In this document: positions 17,944-27,722 of the stretch, in pieces
How positions within the stretch are numbered: the first letter of the stretch is position 1
How the letters are laid out: the number at the start of each line of letters is the position of its first letter
Origin: Rhizobium leguminosarum
Lineage (GTDB): Bacteria > Pseudomonadota > Alphaproteobacteria > Rhizobiales > Rhizobiaceae
Assembly: GCF_004123835.1 (NCBI RefSeq)
Contig: NZ_MZMU01000003.1
Coordinates: 1,116,001-1,180,000, forward strand
Reading direction: 5' to 3'
Length of the DNA: 64,000 nt
The notes under the pieces: generated by a model
Databases searched by the model: none
Seen by the model: the letters and a program-made list of their open reading frames with translations, nothing else
What the model was told of the DNA's origin: nothing
Program-made: the position numbers and the translations under genes

Positions 17944-19263
17944 CTAAAGCCACCCTCCTGAAAATCCCGCGCGACGCAATCCGATAACCAGGGGCTTGCA
18001 TCGACGCATGATGTTCCAGAGCAAACCGGTCCGGTAGTTTTCGATCATCAGCACCACCGGACCTTGGTCAATGCCAAAGTGATAGGGACTTACCCACCAT
18101 CCGGTGGGACTGTTTTCCACGGCATAGGTCTGATTGAACGACGGTTTGAAACCGTAAAGCCGCGTCATGCCGAGCTTCATTCGCGCAAAGTTGAGGACTG
18201 TCGGTACGACGATCTCCGGCGCGAACGGCAGCGAGGCGACAACGACCCATGGCGCGACGGTGCCATCGTCAGGTCCGAAGGGCGCGCCTCGGGCGTTGTA
18301 GTCGAAGAACTCCCGGTCGACGCCATTGATCGCCCGCTTACCCCAACCTGGTCCGTCGGAGGCAGTAAACCCCCAACAATATTCCCCGTAACCCGCAAAA
18401 CCCATTGGGTTGCGAATTGCGTATTCCTGCTGCACGAACGATGCCTGCCGGCTGTTTTCAAAGTAGTCGCTGTGGTGCTGGCGCATGAACTCGTCACGAA
18501 TGCCTCGAAAGTCCACCCACATGTGCGACAACTGGTGGGTAAAAAGCGGCCCCGAATAAAGCAATTCGCGACCATAGATGTTTCTCCATTCATAGCTCGC
18601 GGTGTAGGCGGCGTAACTCTCCGGTGGCAATGGATGGGTTGGCGATCCCAACCCGAGAATGTACAGCAGCAGACCCTCATCGTAACCGCGCCAGCGATAG
18701 GGAATAAACCCGCTTTCCGGGTGCCAGCCATGCGTCAAGGTGAGGCCGCCATCGCAAGCCCACATCCAGTCGGCTCGCTCGTAAAGCGCCGTCCCAAGCT
18801 TGCGGATTTCTGCCTCATCGGCCGTATCGCCATCAAAATAGGTCGCCGCGGTCAGGGCGCCCGCGAACAGGAAAGCCGAATCGATAGTGGACAATTCGCA
18901 TTGCCAGGCCCGGCGGCCCGTTTCAATGTCCAGAAAATGATAGAAAAAGCCCTTATACCCGGATGCATCGGGCTCCGGCCCCTGCGGACATTCCATCAAA
19001 AACCTTAGTCGCCTGCGGGTGATCTTTGCCGCGAATTCGCGGATGATTACGCCGCGCTCCACAACAACGGGAATTGTCGCCAGAGCCATGCCAATTGCCG
19101 CGATGCTTGCCGGGGCATTCGGTTCGGTTTTGTCGCGAACCAGACCGTTGTCCGGGTTCGTGCATTGGAGATAGTATAGCAAGGTGGTGAATTGCAGCCG
19201 CCCCAGATCCTGGTCGGTTGGCAAACGGTCGAGAGAGCGGTCGGTCGACATGATTTCGGGCAT
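17944..19263 (-). CDS. glycoamylase-family (PF10091-type) protein
   Basis: The 439-residue protein matches the glycoamylase-like family, an (alpha/alpha)6 toroid that includes beta-1,2-glucan-acting enzymes (GH144) and the C-terminal domain of cyclic beta-1,2-glucan synthase. Characteristic stretches include GFFYHFLD, TIDSAFLFAGAL, WRGYDEGLLLYILGLGSP, FTHQLSHMWVDFR, CWGFTASDGP and DDGTVAPWV, which hold the acidic residues expected in the active site. No signal peptide is visible, so it is probably cytoplasmic. Rhizobia make cyclic beta-1,2-glucans, so that polymer is a reasonable candidate substrate. It converges on the receiver gene, 80 nt between stops. Confidence 0.8.
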   Translation of the reverse strand: MPEIMSTDRSLDRLPTDQDLGRLQFTTLLYYLQCTNPDNGLVRDKTEPNAPASIAAIGMALATIPVVVERGVIIREFAAKITRRRLRFLMECPQGPEPDASGYKGFFYHFLDIETGRRAWQCELSTIDSAFLFAGALTAATYFDGDTADEAEIRKLGTALYERADWMWACDGGLTLTHGWHPESGFIPYRWRGYDEGLLLYILGLGSPTHPLPPESYAAYTASYEWRNIYGRELLYSGPLFTHQLSHMWVDFRGIRDEFMRQHHSDYFENSRQASFVQQEYAIRNPMGFAGYGEYCWGFTASDGPGWGKRAINGVDREFFDYNARGAPFGPDDGTVAPWVVVASLPFAPEIVVPTVLNFARMKLGMTRLYGFKPSFNQTYAVENSPTGWWVSPYHFGIDQGPVVLMIENYRTGLLWNIMRRCKPLVIGLRRAGFSGGWL

Positions 19264-19268
19264 GGTTG

Positions 19269-19688
19269 CTAACCAGTTACGGCGCGGATGTCGTGCGTGT
19301 CCCCGTCTTCACCAAGCGGCACATTTACGTCTGCGATCGGTCTTTGGTCCAGTATGACGGCGTGCACTCCTCGACCGACCTCCTCTGAATTATGGAAACC
19401 GATACGGTACGTCGCCAATCCATCTTTGTGTAAAAAGCTGATAGGCCGGGCAACTTGGCGGGAACTCAAGGTTCGCAATGCCTCGGCTCGTCGACAAGCG
19501 CTGTGCGGATCGGCCGAAATCGTTGCAAATGACTTCAGAACAGGGAGGAAAAGCCAGCCGATCCCAACACTCCCACCGTAGCCTTCGGCCCCGACTTTGA
19601 TCTTTCCAATCCTATCAGCTGTGTCTCCAAACTGGAATAGCCACTGCGACCCTCTGCCAAAGCCTCCAGGGTAAGGCTTCCTGCACAT
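19269..19688 (-). CDS. doubtful hypothetical protein upstream of the glycoamylase gene
   Basis: A 139-residue frame ends 5 nt before the glycoamylase start on the same strand, with a G-rich stretch before its ATG. The sequence has no family resemblance, no signal peptide, and a composition unlike its neighbours. It could be a real leader gene of a two-gene operon or an open frame by chance. Confidence 0.3.
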   Translation of the reverse strand: MCRKPYPGGFGRGSQWLFQFGDTADRIGKIKVGAEGYGGSVGIGWLFLPVLKSFATISADPHSACRRAEALRTLSSRQVARPISFLHKDGLATYRIGFHNSEEVGRGVHAVILDQRPIADVNVPLGEDGDTHDIRAVTG

Positions 19689-19882
19689 CTGTAATCCCCC
19701 AACCGAGGAAGATTAAGCTCGATAGACTCCGAAATCTGGTGGAGTGGGCTAAACCAAAGGAGGAAATGAGCATACCAGAATTCAGAAAGTCTTCCCTGAG
19801 TATTATGGACTGAGATCGCGCTTTCAGACTAGCCTCAAAGGTGCCAACTGAAGGGGAATGCCCGCACCAAAGGAAGCACAGT

Positions 19883-20107
19883 ATGACTGACACGCTGGAG
19901 CAGAATGATCCTGCCATCGAAGAACTGATGAAAGACGCAATAACCAGTTACATGCTGGACAGTTTCGAAGTCGAGGATCGGTTGAAGGCAGCCGTCCAGA
20001 AGATCGCCGTGGAACTGCTTGCTGAGGAGTTGGCTACTCTGAGGGAGAAGGTTGCGAAGGCCAAGTCGTCGTATATCCAGGTCGGAGATGTGTTGACCGC
20101 GGCTTAG
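19883..20107 (+). CDS. small acidic helical protein
   Basis: ATG 19883 was chosen over the upstream in-frame ATG 19841 because AGGA lies 8 nt before it. The 74-residue product (MTDTLEQNDPAIEELMKDAI onward) is highly acidic and almost entirely helical, with a heptad-like stretch from about residue 35 to 60 (AVQKIAVELLAEELATLREK) suggesting a coiled coil or helical hairpin. It has no signal peptide. No function is recognised and neither neighbour suggests one. Confidence 0.6.
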   Translation: MTDTLEQNDPAIEELMKDAITSYMLDSFEVEDRLKAAVQKIAVELLAEELATLREKVAKAKSSYIQVGDVLTAA

Positions 20108-20312
20108 GTTAAGGTCGGTCGGATATTCCCAACCTCGGGCAGGGGAGGCGTTCTGCGAGCGGTGCACCCCAATCCTGGCTATTTTTGATTTGAGTGCGGA
20201 AATCACCCGCACGGTCGCCAGCAAAACATCAGCCCCAATGCAAGCATCTTCCCAAATGTCAGCAGGCCGCCGGGCGCGAGGCTCGGGACGTTTTATTAGA
20301 CAGGCCGAGGTC

Positions 20313-20975
20313 CTACCCACACTCCTGGTGGTACAGCGGGGATACTGTTCGCCAGTCTGTCGGCATGCTTTGCAAGGCGCTCTCTGTCAGCGCCTTCGTC
20401 TTGGTCGCTGAGCCGACGAGGCGATCTACCAGCAGCAAACTGAGACCATGCATTTGCGACCAGAAAATTAGAATGGCACCGTCAAAGTAACGTGTATTTG
20501 CGGCCGTGTCCGGAATGGGCCGCCCGAGCGCGCCGTCGCTTATCGCATTCACCAGAAGCGCTCTTATGTTCTCTGCCGCAGTTCTTTCGACAGCAGGGAG
20601 CCCGTTGTCCTGACCGGCGAGATAGCCTCTGAACACAATCTGTAGAGCGCAGGATTGTTGACGCCGCCGCAAACGTAGGCGCGCGCTATAGCTGCCAGCC
20701 GCTCGCGCGGACTGTCGAGTTCCTTCGTCGCGTCGCTCATTTGCTTCGCAAGGAGCTCAAATCGACCGCCGAGACGGCGGCCAGCAATTCGCGCTTGTCG
20801 GCGAAGTGTTGGTACGGGCTTTGTAACTGACGCCCGCGCGTCGGGCGAGCTCCCGAAGCGAAAATTCCGTGCTCTGGGACTCGCTGAGGACATCGAGTGC
20901 GGCCTCGACGATCGCCCTGTGCAGGTCACCATGGTGATACGGGCGCGGCTCTGTCGTGGAAATGTCTTGGGTCAT
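20313..20975 (-). pseudogene. TetR-family regulator of the efflux operon, multiply frameshifted
   Basis: The protein is readable only by joining three frames. The first gives MTQDISTTEPRPYHHGDLHR and SLRELARRAGVSYKA, a TetR helix-turn-helix. The second resumes as FELLAKQMSDATKELDSPRE. The third resumes as FRGYLAGQDNG and continues to the C-terminal ligand domain (IFWSQMHGLSLLLVD). Losses of single bases near 20830, 20765 and 20650 account for the shifts. It is divergent from the RND operon, with operator repeats in between, and was probably its local repressor. It belongs to a different TetR subgroup from the intact gene at 6109. Confidence 0.8.
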
Positions 20976-21004
20976 ATTCGTCCATTTAGGTTTTAAGTTG
21001 CTCG

Positions 21005-21072
21005 TGTCAACATTCTTGCCCATCATATGTTGACAGCGCCTACTTTTGCCTTTAAGTGGGCGTTGTCAACAT
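21005..21072. promoter_or_regulatory. three-site operator and promoter of the RND efflux operon
   Basis: Three copies of one 9-mer lie here in alternating orientation: TGTCAACAT at 21005-21013, ATGTTGACA at 21027-21035 and TGTCAACAT at 21064-21072. The middle copy contains TTGACA, a good -35 element, with TAAGTG 17 nt further on as a weak -10 for the operon. A repressor bound to this site would cover the promoter. The second and third copies are also found at 6907-6952. Confidence 0.75.
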
Positions 21073-21156
21073 CGGGCGATGGCCTGTTACACGCAGCAGA
21101 TTGAAGCTGGCCGATCAACAATGCGGCTCTCTTCGCAAACCGTACCGGAGCAAAAA

Positions 21157-22221
21157 ATGCAGTCCTTTCGATTGCTGGGAATTGGTCTCGCCTGCGCAGT
21201 TCTGGCTGCCTGCGAAGAAAAAGCTGAAGTTGCGCCGCCGCCGCAGCAGGTCCGCGTCGTTGCGGCCGCCGAGGCTCAGTATCAACCGGGTGCGGAAATC
21301 ACCGGCGAGGTGAAGGCAAGGGTTCAGACCGAACTCTCCTTTCGCGTCAGCGGCCGGGTTCTTGAGAGAAGGGTCGACATCGGATCGCATGTCCGCGCCG
21401 GCGACGTCCTTGCCCGGCTCAACGACACGGAACAGCAGGCGGACGTCAGCGTTGCCCGCGCGGCACTGGAGTCGGCGCAGGCCGTCACCAGACAGAAGAC
21501 ACTCGCCTTCGACCGGGCGAAGTCGCTCCTGCAGTCGCAGGCTGTTCCGCGGGCGGTCTTTGACGATGCACAGAAGGAGCTGCTGAGTGCGCAGGCTTCC
21601 CTCGAGGCCGCCGAGGCCGCGCTCGCGACGGCCGAGGACGCGCTGTCCTACACCGAGTTGAAAGCGGCTGCAGACGGCATCATCACGGCGCGCGGCATCG
21701 AAGCCGGGCAGGTGGTGTCAGCAGCGCAATCGGCCTTCACGCTCGCCCATGACGGGCCTCGAGACGCGGTGTTCGACGTCTTCGAGGCATTCTTTTTGGA
21801 TGGCCGGCCGCTGAACGACGTCGAGGTCGCACCGGTGTCCGACCCATCGTTCGACGTTCATGCCAGCATACGCGAGGTTTCGCCCGTCATCGACGCGAAG
21901 GCAGGCACGATCCGGATCAAGGTGGGGCTCCGGGAGGGCGCGCCATGGCCACTCGGAACGCCTGTCGTCGGCAAGCTGCGCGCCTCGCCGCGCGACGGAA
22001 TCGTGCTCCCCTATACCGCGATCGCATCAGCCGAAGGCGAACCCGCCGTGTGGCTCGTCAACACCCAAAACCATTCCGTTTCGCTCCGGAAGATTTCGGT
22101 CGACCGATACCGCCAGAGCGATTTCGTCGTCACCGGCGGCGTCGCCGCACAAGACCTGATCGTCACCGAAGGCGGAAAATTCCTCAAGGAAGGCCAGGCA
22201 GTCGCCTGGGAAGGCAAGTGA
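21157..22221 (+). CDS. RND efflux periplasmic adaptor lipoprotein (first)
   Basis: The 354-residue membrane-fusion protein starts at ATG 21157, with GGAG 6 nt upstream; this start gives a lipoprotein signal ending LAAC. It has the lipoyl half-motifs (FRVSGRVLERRVDIGSHVRAG and the later ELKAAADGIITARGIEAGQV), an alpha-hairpin between them (about residues 90-150), and beta-barrel and membrane-proximal domains. It links the pump to an outer-membrane channel. No TolC-type channel gene is present in the operon. The next gene, a second adaptor, starts 1 nt after the stop. Confidence 0.9.
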   Translation: MQSFRLLGIGLACAVLAACEEKAEVAPPPQQVRVVAAAEAQYQPGAEITGEVKARVQTELSFRVSGRVLERRVDIGSHVRAGDVLARLNDTEQQADVSVARAALESAQAVTRQKTLAFDRAKSLLQSQAVPRAVFDDAQKELLSAQASLEAAEAALATAEDALSYTELKAAADGIITARGIEAGQVVSAAQSAFTLAHDGPRDAVFDVFEAFFLDGRPLNDVEVAPVSDPSFDVHASIREVSPVIDAKAGTIRIKVGLREGAPWPLGTPVVGKLRASPRDGIVLPYTAIASAEGEPAVWLVNTQNHSVSLRKISVDRYRQSDFVVTGGVAAQDLIVTEGGKFLKEGQAVAWEGK

Positions 22222-22222
22222 G

Positions 22223-23320
22223 ATGACCCTCAATCGCATATGCACCTCTCTCCCGCTTCTACTGTCAGTGTCGCTGCTTGCAAGCTGCGATCAGAACTCC
22301 GTCGCAGGGGAGGAGACGGCTCCCCGTCCTGTCAAAGTTGTCATGGCTGCGGTCGAACAGGCCAAAATCGCAAGCTCGCCCGGCGTGGTGCGGGCTCGCA
22401 TCGAGACTGACCTGGCGTTTCGGACGCTCGGGCGAATGGTCTCTCGCAAGGTCGATGTCGGTGACCTGGTGCACAAGGGCGATGTCCTGGCGGAAATCGA
22501 TCCTCTCACTCTGCAGCTCGCAGTCAAGAGCGCGGAGGCCGAACTGCGTAACGCCCAGGCGCAGTTGGAGAACGCCGCGACGACCGAAACGCGCAAGCGA
22601 AAGCTTATGCAGAGCAGCGCGGCAAGCATTGCAGATCATGATCTTGCCGAACAGCAACTCAAGTCGGCTGCCGCCAATGTCGCGAAAGCGACGGCGAGCC
22701 TAGCGAAGGCGAATGAGCAGCTAGGCTACGCCGAGCTGAGGGCCGAGTTCGATGGCGTCGTGACCGCCACGTCCGCAGAAATGGGCCAGACGGTTTCGGC
22801 CGGCCAGCCGGTCTTGAAACTGGCACGCCTCGAGCAGCGCGACGTGGTCGTCGACGTGCCGGAAGCGCAGTTCAGTCGCGTTCGCCCGGGCGACCGCTTC
22901 AACGTCGCCCTCCAGCTCGACAGCAGGATCCAGGCCACTGGCGTCGTCCGCGAGATCGCGCCGCAGGCCGACGCCAATACCCGCACCTATCGGCTGAAGA
23001 TCGGGATCGATCAGGCGCCGGACATCTTCCGCCTTGGCGCCGTGGTCACCGCGACGCCGCTTGCCGGAGAAAGGAAGCAGGCGATCACGCTGCCGCTCTC
23101 CGCCATCCGCCACGAAGGCGGTGGCAGCCAGGTATGGGTGGTGGATCGCGCCAGGGCCCAGGTCGTCCTGAGGCCGGTTGAACTGGAAGGTCCGGCGTCC
23201 GCCCCCCGTTCCGTCCTGGTTCAAGCGGGCCTGCGGGAAGGGGAAGAGATCGTCATCGCCGGAGTTGATGAGCTCACCGATGGACAGAAAGTGCAACTCG
23301 GACAGGAGCCACGCCCGTGA
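22223..23320 (+). CDS. RND efflux periplasmic adaptor lipoprotein (second)
   Basis: The 365-residue protein is another HlyD/AcrA-type adaptor with a lipobox ending LLASC. It shows the lipoyl halves FRTLGRMVSRKVDVGDLVHKG and ELRAEFDGVVTATSAEMGQ flanking a coiled hairpin. It is clearly paralogous to the preceding adaptor but divergent in sequence. Its TGA overlaps the GTG start of the pump gene (GTGA at 23317-23320). Two adaptors per pump is a known arrangement in which adaptors form mixed hexamers, as with TriAB-TriC; that the two proteins do so here is inferred. Confidence 0.9.
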   Translation: MTLNRICTSLPLLLSVSLLASCDQNSVAGEETAPRPVKVVMAAVEQAKIASSPGVVRARIETDLAFRTLGRMVSRKVDVGDLVHKGDVLAEIDPLTLQLAVKSAEAELRNAQAQLENAATTETRKRKLMQSSAASIADHDLAEQQLKSAAANVAKATASLAKANEQLGYAELRAEFDGVVTATSAEMGQTVSAGQPVLKLARLEQRDVVVDVPEAQFSRVRPGDRFNVALQLDSRIQATGVVREIAPQADANTRTYRLKIGIDQAPDIFRLGAVVTATPLAGERKQAITLPLSAIRHEGGGSQVWVVDRARAQVVLRPVELEGPASAPRSVLVQAGLREGEEIVIAGVDELTDGQKVQLGQEPRP

Positions 23321-26300
23321 ACAAATTCAACCTTTCTGACTGGGCGCTCGGGCATCGTTCGCTTGTCTGGTACTTCATGATCATGTTCGCGGTGGCGGGC
23401 GGCTTTGCTTATCTTGGGCTCGGCCGCGAAGAAGATCCATCCTTCACAATCAAGACGATGGTGATCCAGGCCCAATGGCCAGGCGCTTCTGCCCAAGAGG
23501 TGACGCAGCAGGTTACCGACCGCATCGAAAAGAAGCTCCAGGAGCTCGACAAACTGGAACATACCCGCAGCATTACGACGGCCGGTCAAACGATCGTCTT
23601 CGTCGATTTGCTGCCGGATACAATCGCGCGGGACGTAAAGCCCACGTGGTCGCGCGTCCGCAACCTGATTGACGATATCAAGCACGAATTCCCCCAAGGC
23701 GTGGTCGGCCCCTTCTTCGACGATCAGTTCGGCGATGTTTATGGCAACATCTTCGCCTTCACCGGCGACAGCGGACTTAGCCAGAGGGAACTGCGCGACT
23801 TCGCCGAGAATGCCCGGACGCAGATCCTCAACATCCCCGACGTCGGCAAGGTCGATATTGTCGGCGCGCAGGACGAGGTGATCTACCTCGAATTCTCCAC
23901 CCGCAAGATCGCCGCCCTCGGCATCGACCGCTCCGCTATCATTGCCACTCTGCAAGCGCAGAACGCCGTCACACAGTCCGGCTTTGTCGAAACCGGACCG
24001 GAGCGGGTCGCCTTGCGGGTCGGCGGGCGCTTCATCTCCGAGGACACCTTGCGTGGGATCAATCTTCGGGTAAACGACCGCTTCTTCCCGCTGACCGACG
24101 TCGCCACGATCACCCGCGGCTATGTCGACCCGCCGACGTCGCTCTTCCGTTTCAACGGAAAGCCTGCCATTGGGCTCGCGATCGGTATGAAGACGGGCGG
24201 CAATGTGCTTGCCTTCGGCGAATCGCTTGACAAGACGATGAGCAAAATCACCCAGGAGCTTCCGGTCGGCGTCTCCGTCGAACAGGTATCGGACCAACCG
24301 AAGGTGGTAGAGGAGGCCGTCGGCGGCTTCACAAAAGCTCTGTTCGAGGCGGTCGCGATCGTGCTCGCGATCAGCTTCATCAGTCTGGGGATGAGGGCCG
24401 GCCTGGTGGTGGCAATCGCGATCCCGCTCGTTCTTGCAATCACCTTCATGGTCATGTTCTACACCGGCATATCGCTGCAGCGCATCTCGCTCGGAGCGCT
24501 GATCATCGCGCTCGGCCTCCTTGTCGACGACGCCATGATCGCCGTCGAGATGATGGTTGCACGGCTGGAAACGGGCGACAGTCTCACGAAAGCCGCCACC
24601 TACGTCTACACATCCACGGCCTTCCCGATGCTGACGGGCACGCTCGTCACCGTCGCGGGTTTCATCCCCGTCGCTTTTAACAAGAGCAACGCCGGCGAGT
24701 TCACCTTCTCGCTCTTTGTCGTCATAGCGGTTTCCCTCGTCGTTTCGTGGGTGGTCGCGGTGGTGTTCACGCCGCTGATCGGGGTGACCATTCTACCGAA
24801 GACGATGAAGAAGCACCCCGAGCACAAGGGCCGTTTTGCCAAGATTTTTTCCAGCCTGCTGCAATTCTGCCTGCGCTGGCGCTGGATGACGATCATCGCA
24901 ACAGTCCTACTCTTCGCTGGATCGATCGCCGGCCTGTCGATGGTGCAGCAGCAGTTCTTCCCGAGCTCCGACCGTCCGGAACTGATCGTCGACTGGAACC
25001 TGCCGCAGAACAGTTCGATCGCCGAAACGAGCCGCCAGATGGCCCAGTTCGAGCGTGAGATGCTGACTGGCAACGCTGGCGTCGAACATTGGTCGACATA
25101 CGTTGGCAGGGGTGCGCCGCGCTTCGTTCTGTCCTTCGACGTGCAGCCGGCTGACGTTTCTTTCGGCCAGACGGTCGTTGTCACCAAGGACCTCGACATC
25201 AGGGACAAGCTGAAGCAGCAGATGGAGGTCTACCTTCAGAAGACGTTTCCGGGAACGGACGCTTACGTGAAGCTTCTGGACATCGGGCCTCCGGTTGGCA
25301 AGCCGATCCAGTACCGAGTGTCCGGCGAAAATCTGCAGACGGTGCGCGACCTGGCACAGAAATTGGGCTCGATCGTCGGCACCTATCCTTCCCTCCGGAA
25401 CATCGCCTTCGACTGGAACGAGCCGGCCCGTGTCGTGAAGATAGACGTGCTGCAGGACAAGGCCCGACAGCTCGGCGTCTCGTCTCAGGACATCGCAATG
25501 GCGCTCAACACCGTCGTACAAGGGAATGCCGTAACGCAGGTTCGGGACGACATCTATCTGGTCGATGTCATTGGCCGTGCCGCGGAAAAGGAGCGCGGCT
25601 CGATCGACACCCTGCTTGACCTGCAACTGCAGAGCAGCAACGGTCAATCCGTCCCGCTGTCATCCGTCGCAACCTTCCATTACGAGCTTGAACAGCCGAC
25701 GATCTGGCGGCGCGACAGAATTCCGACCATCACGATCAAGGCCGGCATCGGCGATGCGACGCAGCCGGCGACCGTTGTGAAGGCGCTCTCCGACAAGGTT
25801 TCGGCTTTCGAAAAGACGATGCCGGCTGGGTATTCCGTGAAGATCGGCGGTGCGGTCGAGGAGAGTGCCAAGTCGCAAGGTCCGATCGCCAAGGTGGCGC
25901 CGGCTATGTTCGTCATCATGGCGACGCTGCTGATGATCCAGCTTCAGAGCTTCCACAGGCTGTTCCTGGTCTTCTCGGTAGCGCCGCTGGCCCTCATCGG
26001 CGTCGTCGTGGCGCTGCTCGCCAGCAACTCGCCGCTTGGCTTCGTCGCGCTCCTGGGTGTGCTCGCGCTGGTCGGAATTCTCATCCGCAACTCCGTGATC
26101 CTGATCGTGCAGATCGAGGAGTTGCGCGCAGAGGGAATGTCGCCGTGGAAGGCGGTCGTGGAGGCGACCGAGCACCGCATGCGGCCGATCATGCTCACTG
26201 CTGCGGCCGCGACCTTGGCCCTGATTCCGATCTCGCATGAGATTTTCTGGGGTCCCATGGCTTACGCGATGATGGGTGGGATCGTCGTCGGAACGGCACT

Positions 26301-26370
26301 GACACTTCTCTTCCTGCCGGCGCTCTACGTCGCCTGGTTCCGGATTCCTCGCGAAGTCGAGCAGAACTGA
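23317..26370 (+). CDS. RND efflux pump inner-membrane transporter
   Basis: The 1017-residue protein is a complete resistance-nodulation-division permease of the HAE family, a trimeric proton antiporter with 12 membrane segments and two large periplasmic loops. The proton-relay acids are visible in GLLVDDAMIAVEMM of TM4. The first helix follows LGHRSLVWYFMIMFAV, and the final helices include LVGILIRNSVILIVQIEE. It starts at GTG inside the stop of the second adaptor. A 159-nt piece (25435-25593) is duplicated as a fragment at 8608-8768. The substrate cannot be inferred. Confidence 0.93.
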   Translation: MNKFNLSDWALGHRSLVWYFMIMFAVAGGFAYLGLGREEDPSFTIKTMVIQAQWPGASAQEVTQQVTDRIEKKLQELDKLEHTRSITTAGQTIVFVDLLPDTIARDVKPTWSRVRNLIDDIKHEFPQGVVGPFFDDQFGDVYGNIFAFTGDSGLSQRELRDFAENARTQILNIPDVGKVDIVGAQDEVIYLEFSTRKIAALGIDRSAIIATLQAQNAVTQSGFVETGPERVALRVGGRFISEDTLRGINLRVNDRFFPLTDVATITRGYVDPPTSLFRFNGKPAIGLAIGMKTGGNVLAFGESLDKTMSKITQELPVGVSVEQVSDQPKVVEEAVGGFTKALFEAVAIVLAISFISLGMRAGLVVAIAIPLVLAITFMVMFYTGISLQRISLGALIIALGLLVDDAMIAVEMMVARLETGDSLTKAATYVYTSTAFPMLTGTLVTVAGFIPVAFNKSNAGEFTFSLFVVIAVSLVVSWVVAVVFTPLIGVTILPKTMKKHPEHKGRFAKIFSSLLQFCLRWRWMTIIATVLLFAGSIAGLSMVQQQFFPSSDRPELIVDWNLPQNSSIAETSRQMAQFEREMLTGNAGVEHWSTYVGRGAPRFVLSFDVQPADVSFGQTVVVTKDLDIRDKLKQQMEVYLQKTFPGTDAYVKLLDIGPPVGKPIQYRVSGENLQTVRDLAQKLGSIVGTYPSLRNIAFDWNEPARVVKIDVLQDKARQLGVSSQDIAMALNTVVQGNAVTQVRDDIYLVDVIGRAAEKERGSIDTLLDLQLQSSNGQSVPLSSVATFHYELEQPTIWRRDRIPTITIKAGIGDATQPATVVKALSDKVSAFEKTMPAGYSVKIGGAVEESAKSQGPIAKVAPAMFVIMATLLMIQLQSFHRLFLVFSVAPLALIGVVVALLASNSPLGFVALLGVLALVGILIRNSVILIVQIEELRAEGMSPWKAVVEATEHRMRPIMLTAAAATLALIPISHEIFWGPMAYAMMGGIVVGTALTLLFLPALYVAWFRIPREVEQN

Positions 26371-26371
26371 G

Positions 26372-27655
26372 ATGACCACATCGCTCTCAATCCCTGGGCG
26401 TATTGCCCAGGGTCTCACCGGGTTTGGGTTCGCCAAGGCGATCGCTGCCCGCGTAGGCCCCGCCGTCCCGGTCCTTGTGGCTCTGTCACTTATTACATCG
26501 GGTTGCGCCAACCGGGTGCAGGATGTCCTTCAGCCTCTCGCCGTGACCCCGACCGGCACAAGCCGGGTCACCATGCTGGTCGCCACGACGCGCAAGCCTT
26601 CGGAGGATCCCGGCAAGCTTTATTCCGGCGACCGCGGGACGGCGATTTCCCTTAACAGCGTCGACGTATCCATTCCGCCCGATCGGAACCGCAAGATCGG
26701 AGAGGTGCAGTGGCCGTCCCGCATGCCGCCCAATCCGCAAAAGGAGTTTGCGGTCACGCAGGTTGCCAAGGTGCAATCCGAGGGCCAGGCGTTCGATTGG
26801 TACCGGAAGAACCGAAACACGAAACATCAGGTCATCATTTTCGTGCACGGCTTCAACAACACCTACGCCGACGCTGTCTTCCGCTTCGCGCAGATCGTCC
26901 ATGACTCGGGAACCGACGCCGCACCGATCCTCTTCACCTGGCCATCAAGGGGCCGTGTCTTCGACTACCTCTACGACAAGGAAAGCGCCAACTATTCGCG
27001 TCGCGCTCTGGAGGATCTGATCCTCCAGGCGGCGAAAAGTCCCGACGTCTCCGATGTGACGATCCTCGCCCATTCCATGGGCGGCTGGCTTGCGGCCGAG
27101 GCGCTGCGCGGCGTCGCCATGCGCGAGAAATCAATCCCGACGAAGGTCAAGAACGTCGTTCTCGCGTCGCCGGACATCGACATCGACGTGTTCCGTCGCC
27201 AGTTCACCGAGATGGGGCCGAAACGGCCGCACTTTGCGATCCTGACCTCGACACGCGACAAGGCGCTGGAGATGTCGAGCTGGCTATCGGGTGGCGTCAG
27301 CCGCGTCGGCGGGTCCGATCTCAGACCTTACGCGCCTCTTCTCGACGAACTCGGCGTTTCCGTTATCGACACGAGCGCCATCGCGACGAACGATCCGCTC
27401 GGCCACAATGCCTTCGCCGACAGCCCGGAGATCGTGCGCCTGCTCGGGCGGCGGCTGGCAGGGCAGAGCCTCGAGGGCGGAAAGGCAAGCGTTGCCGATC
27501 AGATCGGGATGACAGCGGCCAATTTCGCCGGCTCGGCAGCGCGCGTAGCCGTTGCGGCTCCAGTCGCGGTCATCAGCCCGGAGGCGCGAGAAATCCTCAA
27601 GCGGGAACTCTCCTCGAATGAGGGGAAGATGGTGGATGGTCAGATTGCGTACTGA
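26372..27655 (+). CDS. DUF900 alpha/beta-hydrolase lipoprotein
   Basis: The 427-residue protein starts 1 nt after the pump stop. An N-terminal lipoprotein signal ends at LITSGC (Cys47). It contains the alpha/beta-hydrolase fold of the DUF900 family: oxyanion region IIFVHGFNNTY, nucleophile elbow AHSMGG with the catalytic Ser, and a later Asp (SPDIDIDVF) and His (PLGHNAF). As the last gene of the efflux operon it is probably anchored in the envelope and may hydrolyse a substrate of the pump; that is inference. No terminator was found before the next gene. Confidence 0.82.
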   Translation: MTTSLSIPGRIAQGLTGFGFAKAIAARVGPAVPVLVALSLITSGCANRVQDVLQPLAVTPTGTSRVTMLVATTRKPSEDPGKLYSGDRGTAISLNSVDVSIPPDRNRKIGEVQWPSRMPPNPQKEFAVTQVAKVQSEGQAFDWYRKNRNTKHQVIIFVHGFNNTYADAVFRFAQIVHDSGTDAAPILFTWPSRGRVFDYLYDKESANYSRRALEDLILQAAKSPDVSDVTILAHSMGGWLAAEALRGVAMREKSIPTKVKNVVLASPDIDIDVFRRQFTEMGPKRPHFAILTSTRDKALEMSSWLSGGVSRVGGSDLRPYAPLLDELGVSVIDTSAIATNDPLGHNAFADSPEIVRLLGRRLAGQSLEGGKASVADQIGMTAANFAGSAARVAVAAPVAVISPEAREILKRELSSNEGKMVDGQIAY

Positions 27656-27722
27656 TCGTCAGCCGCCTCGATCAGACGCCGTCTGAGACCCGTCCAGCAT
27701 GCGGACCAGATAGGATTGGCAA

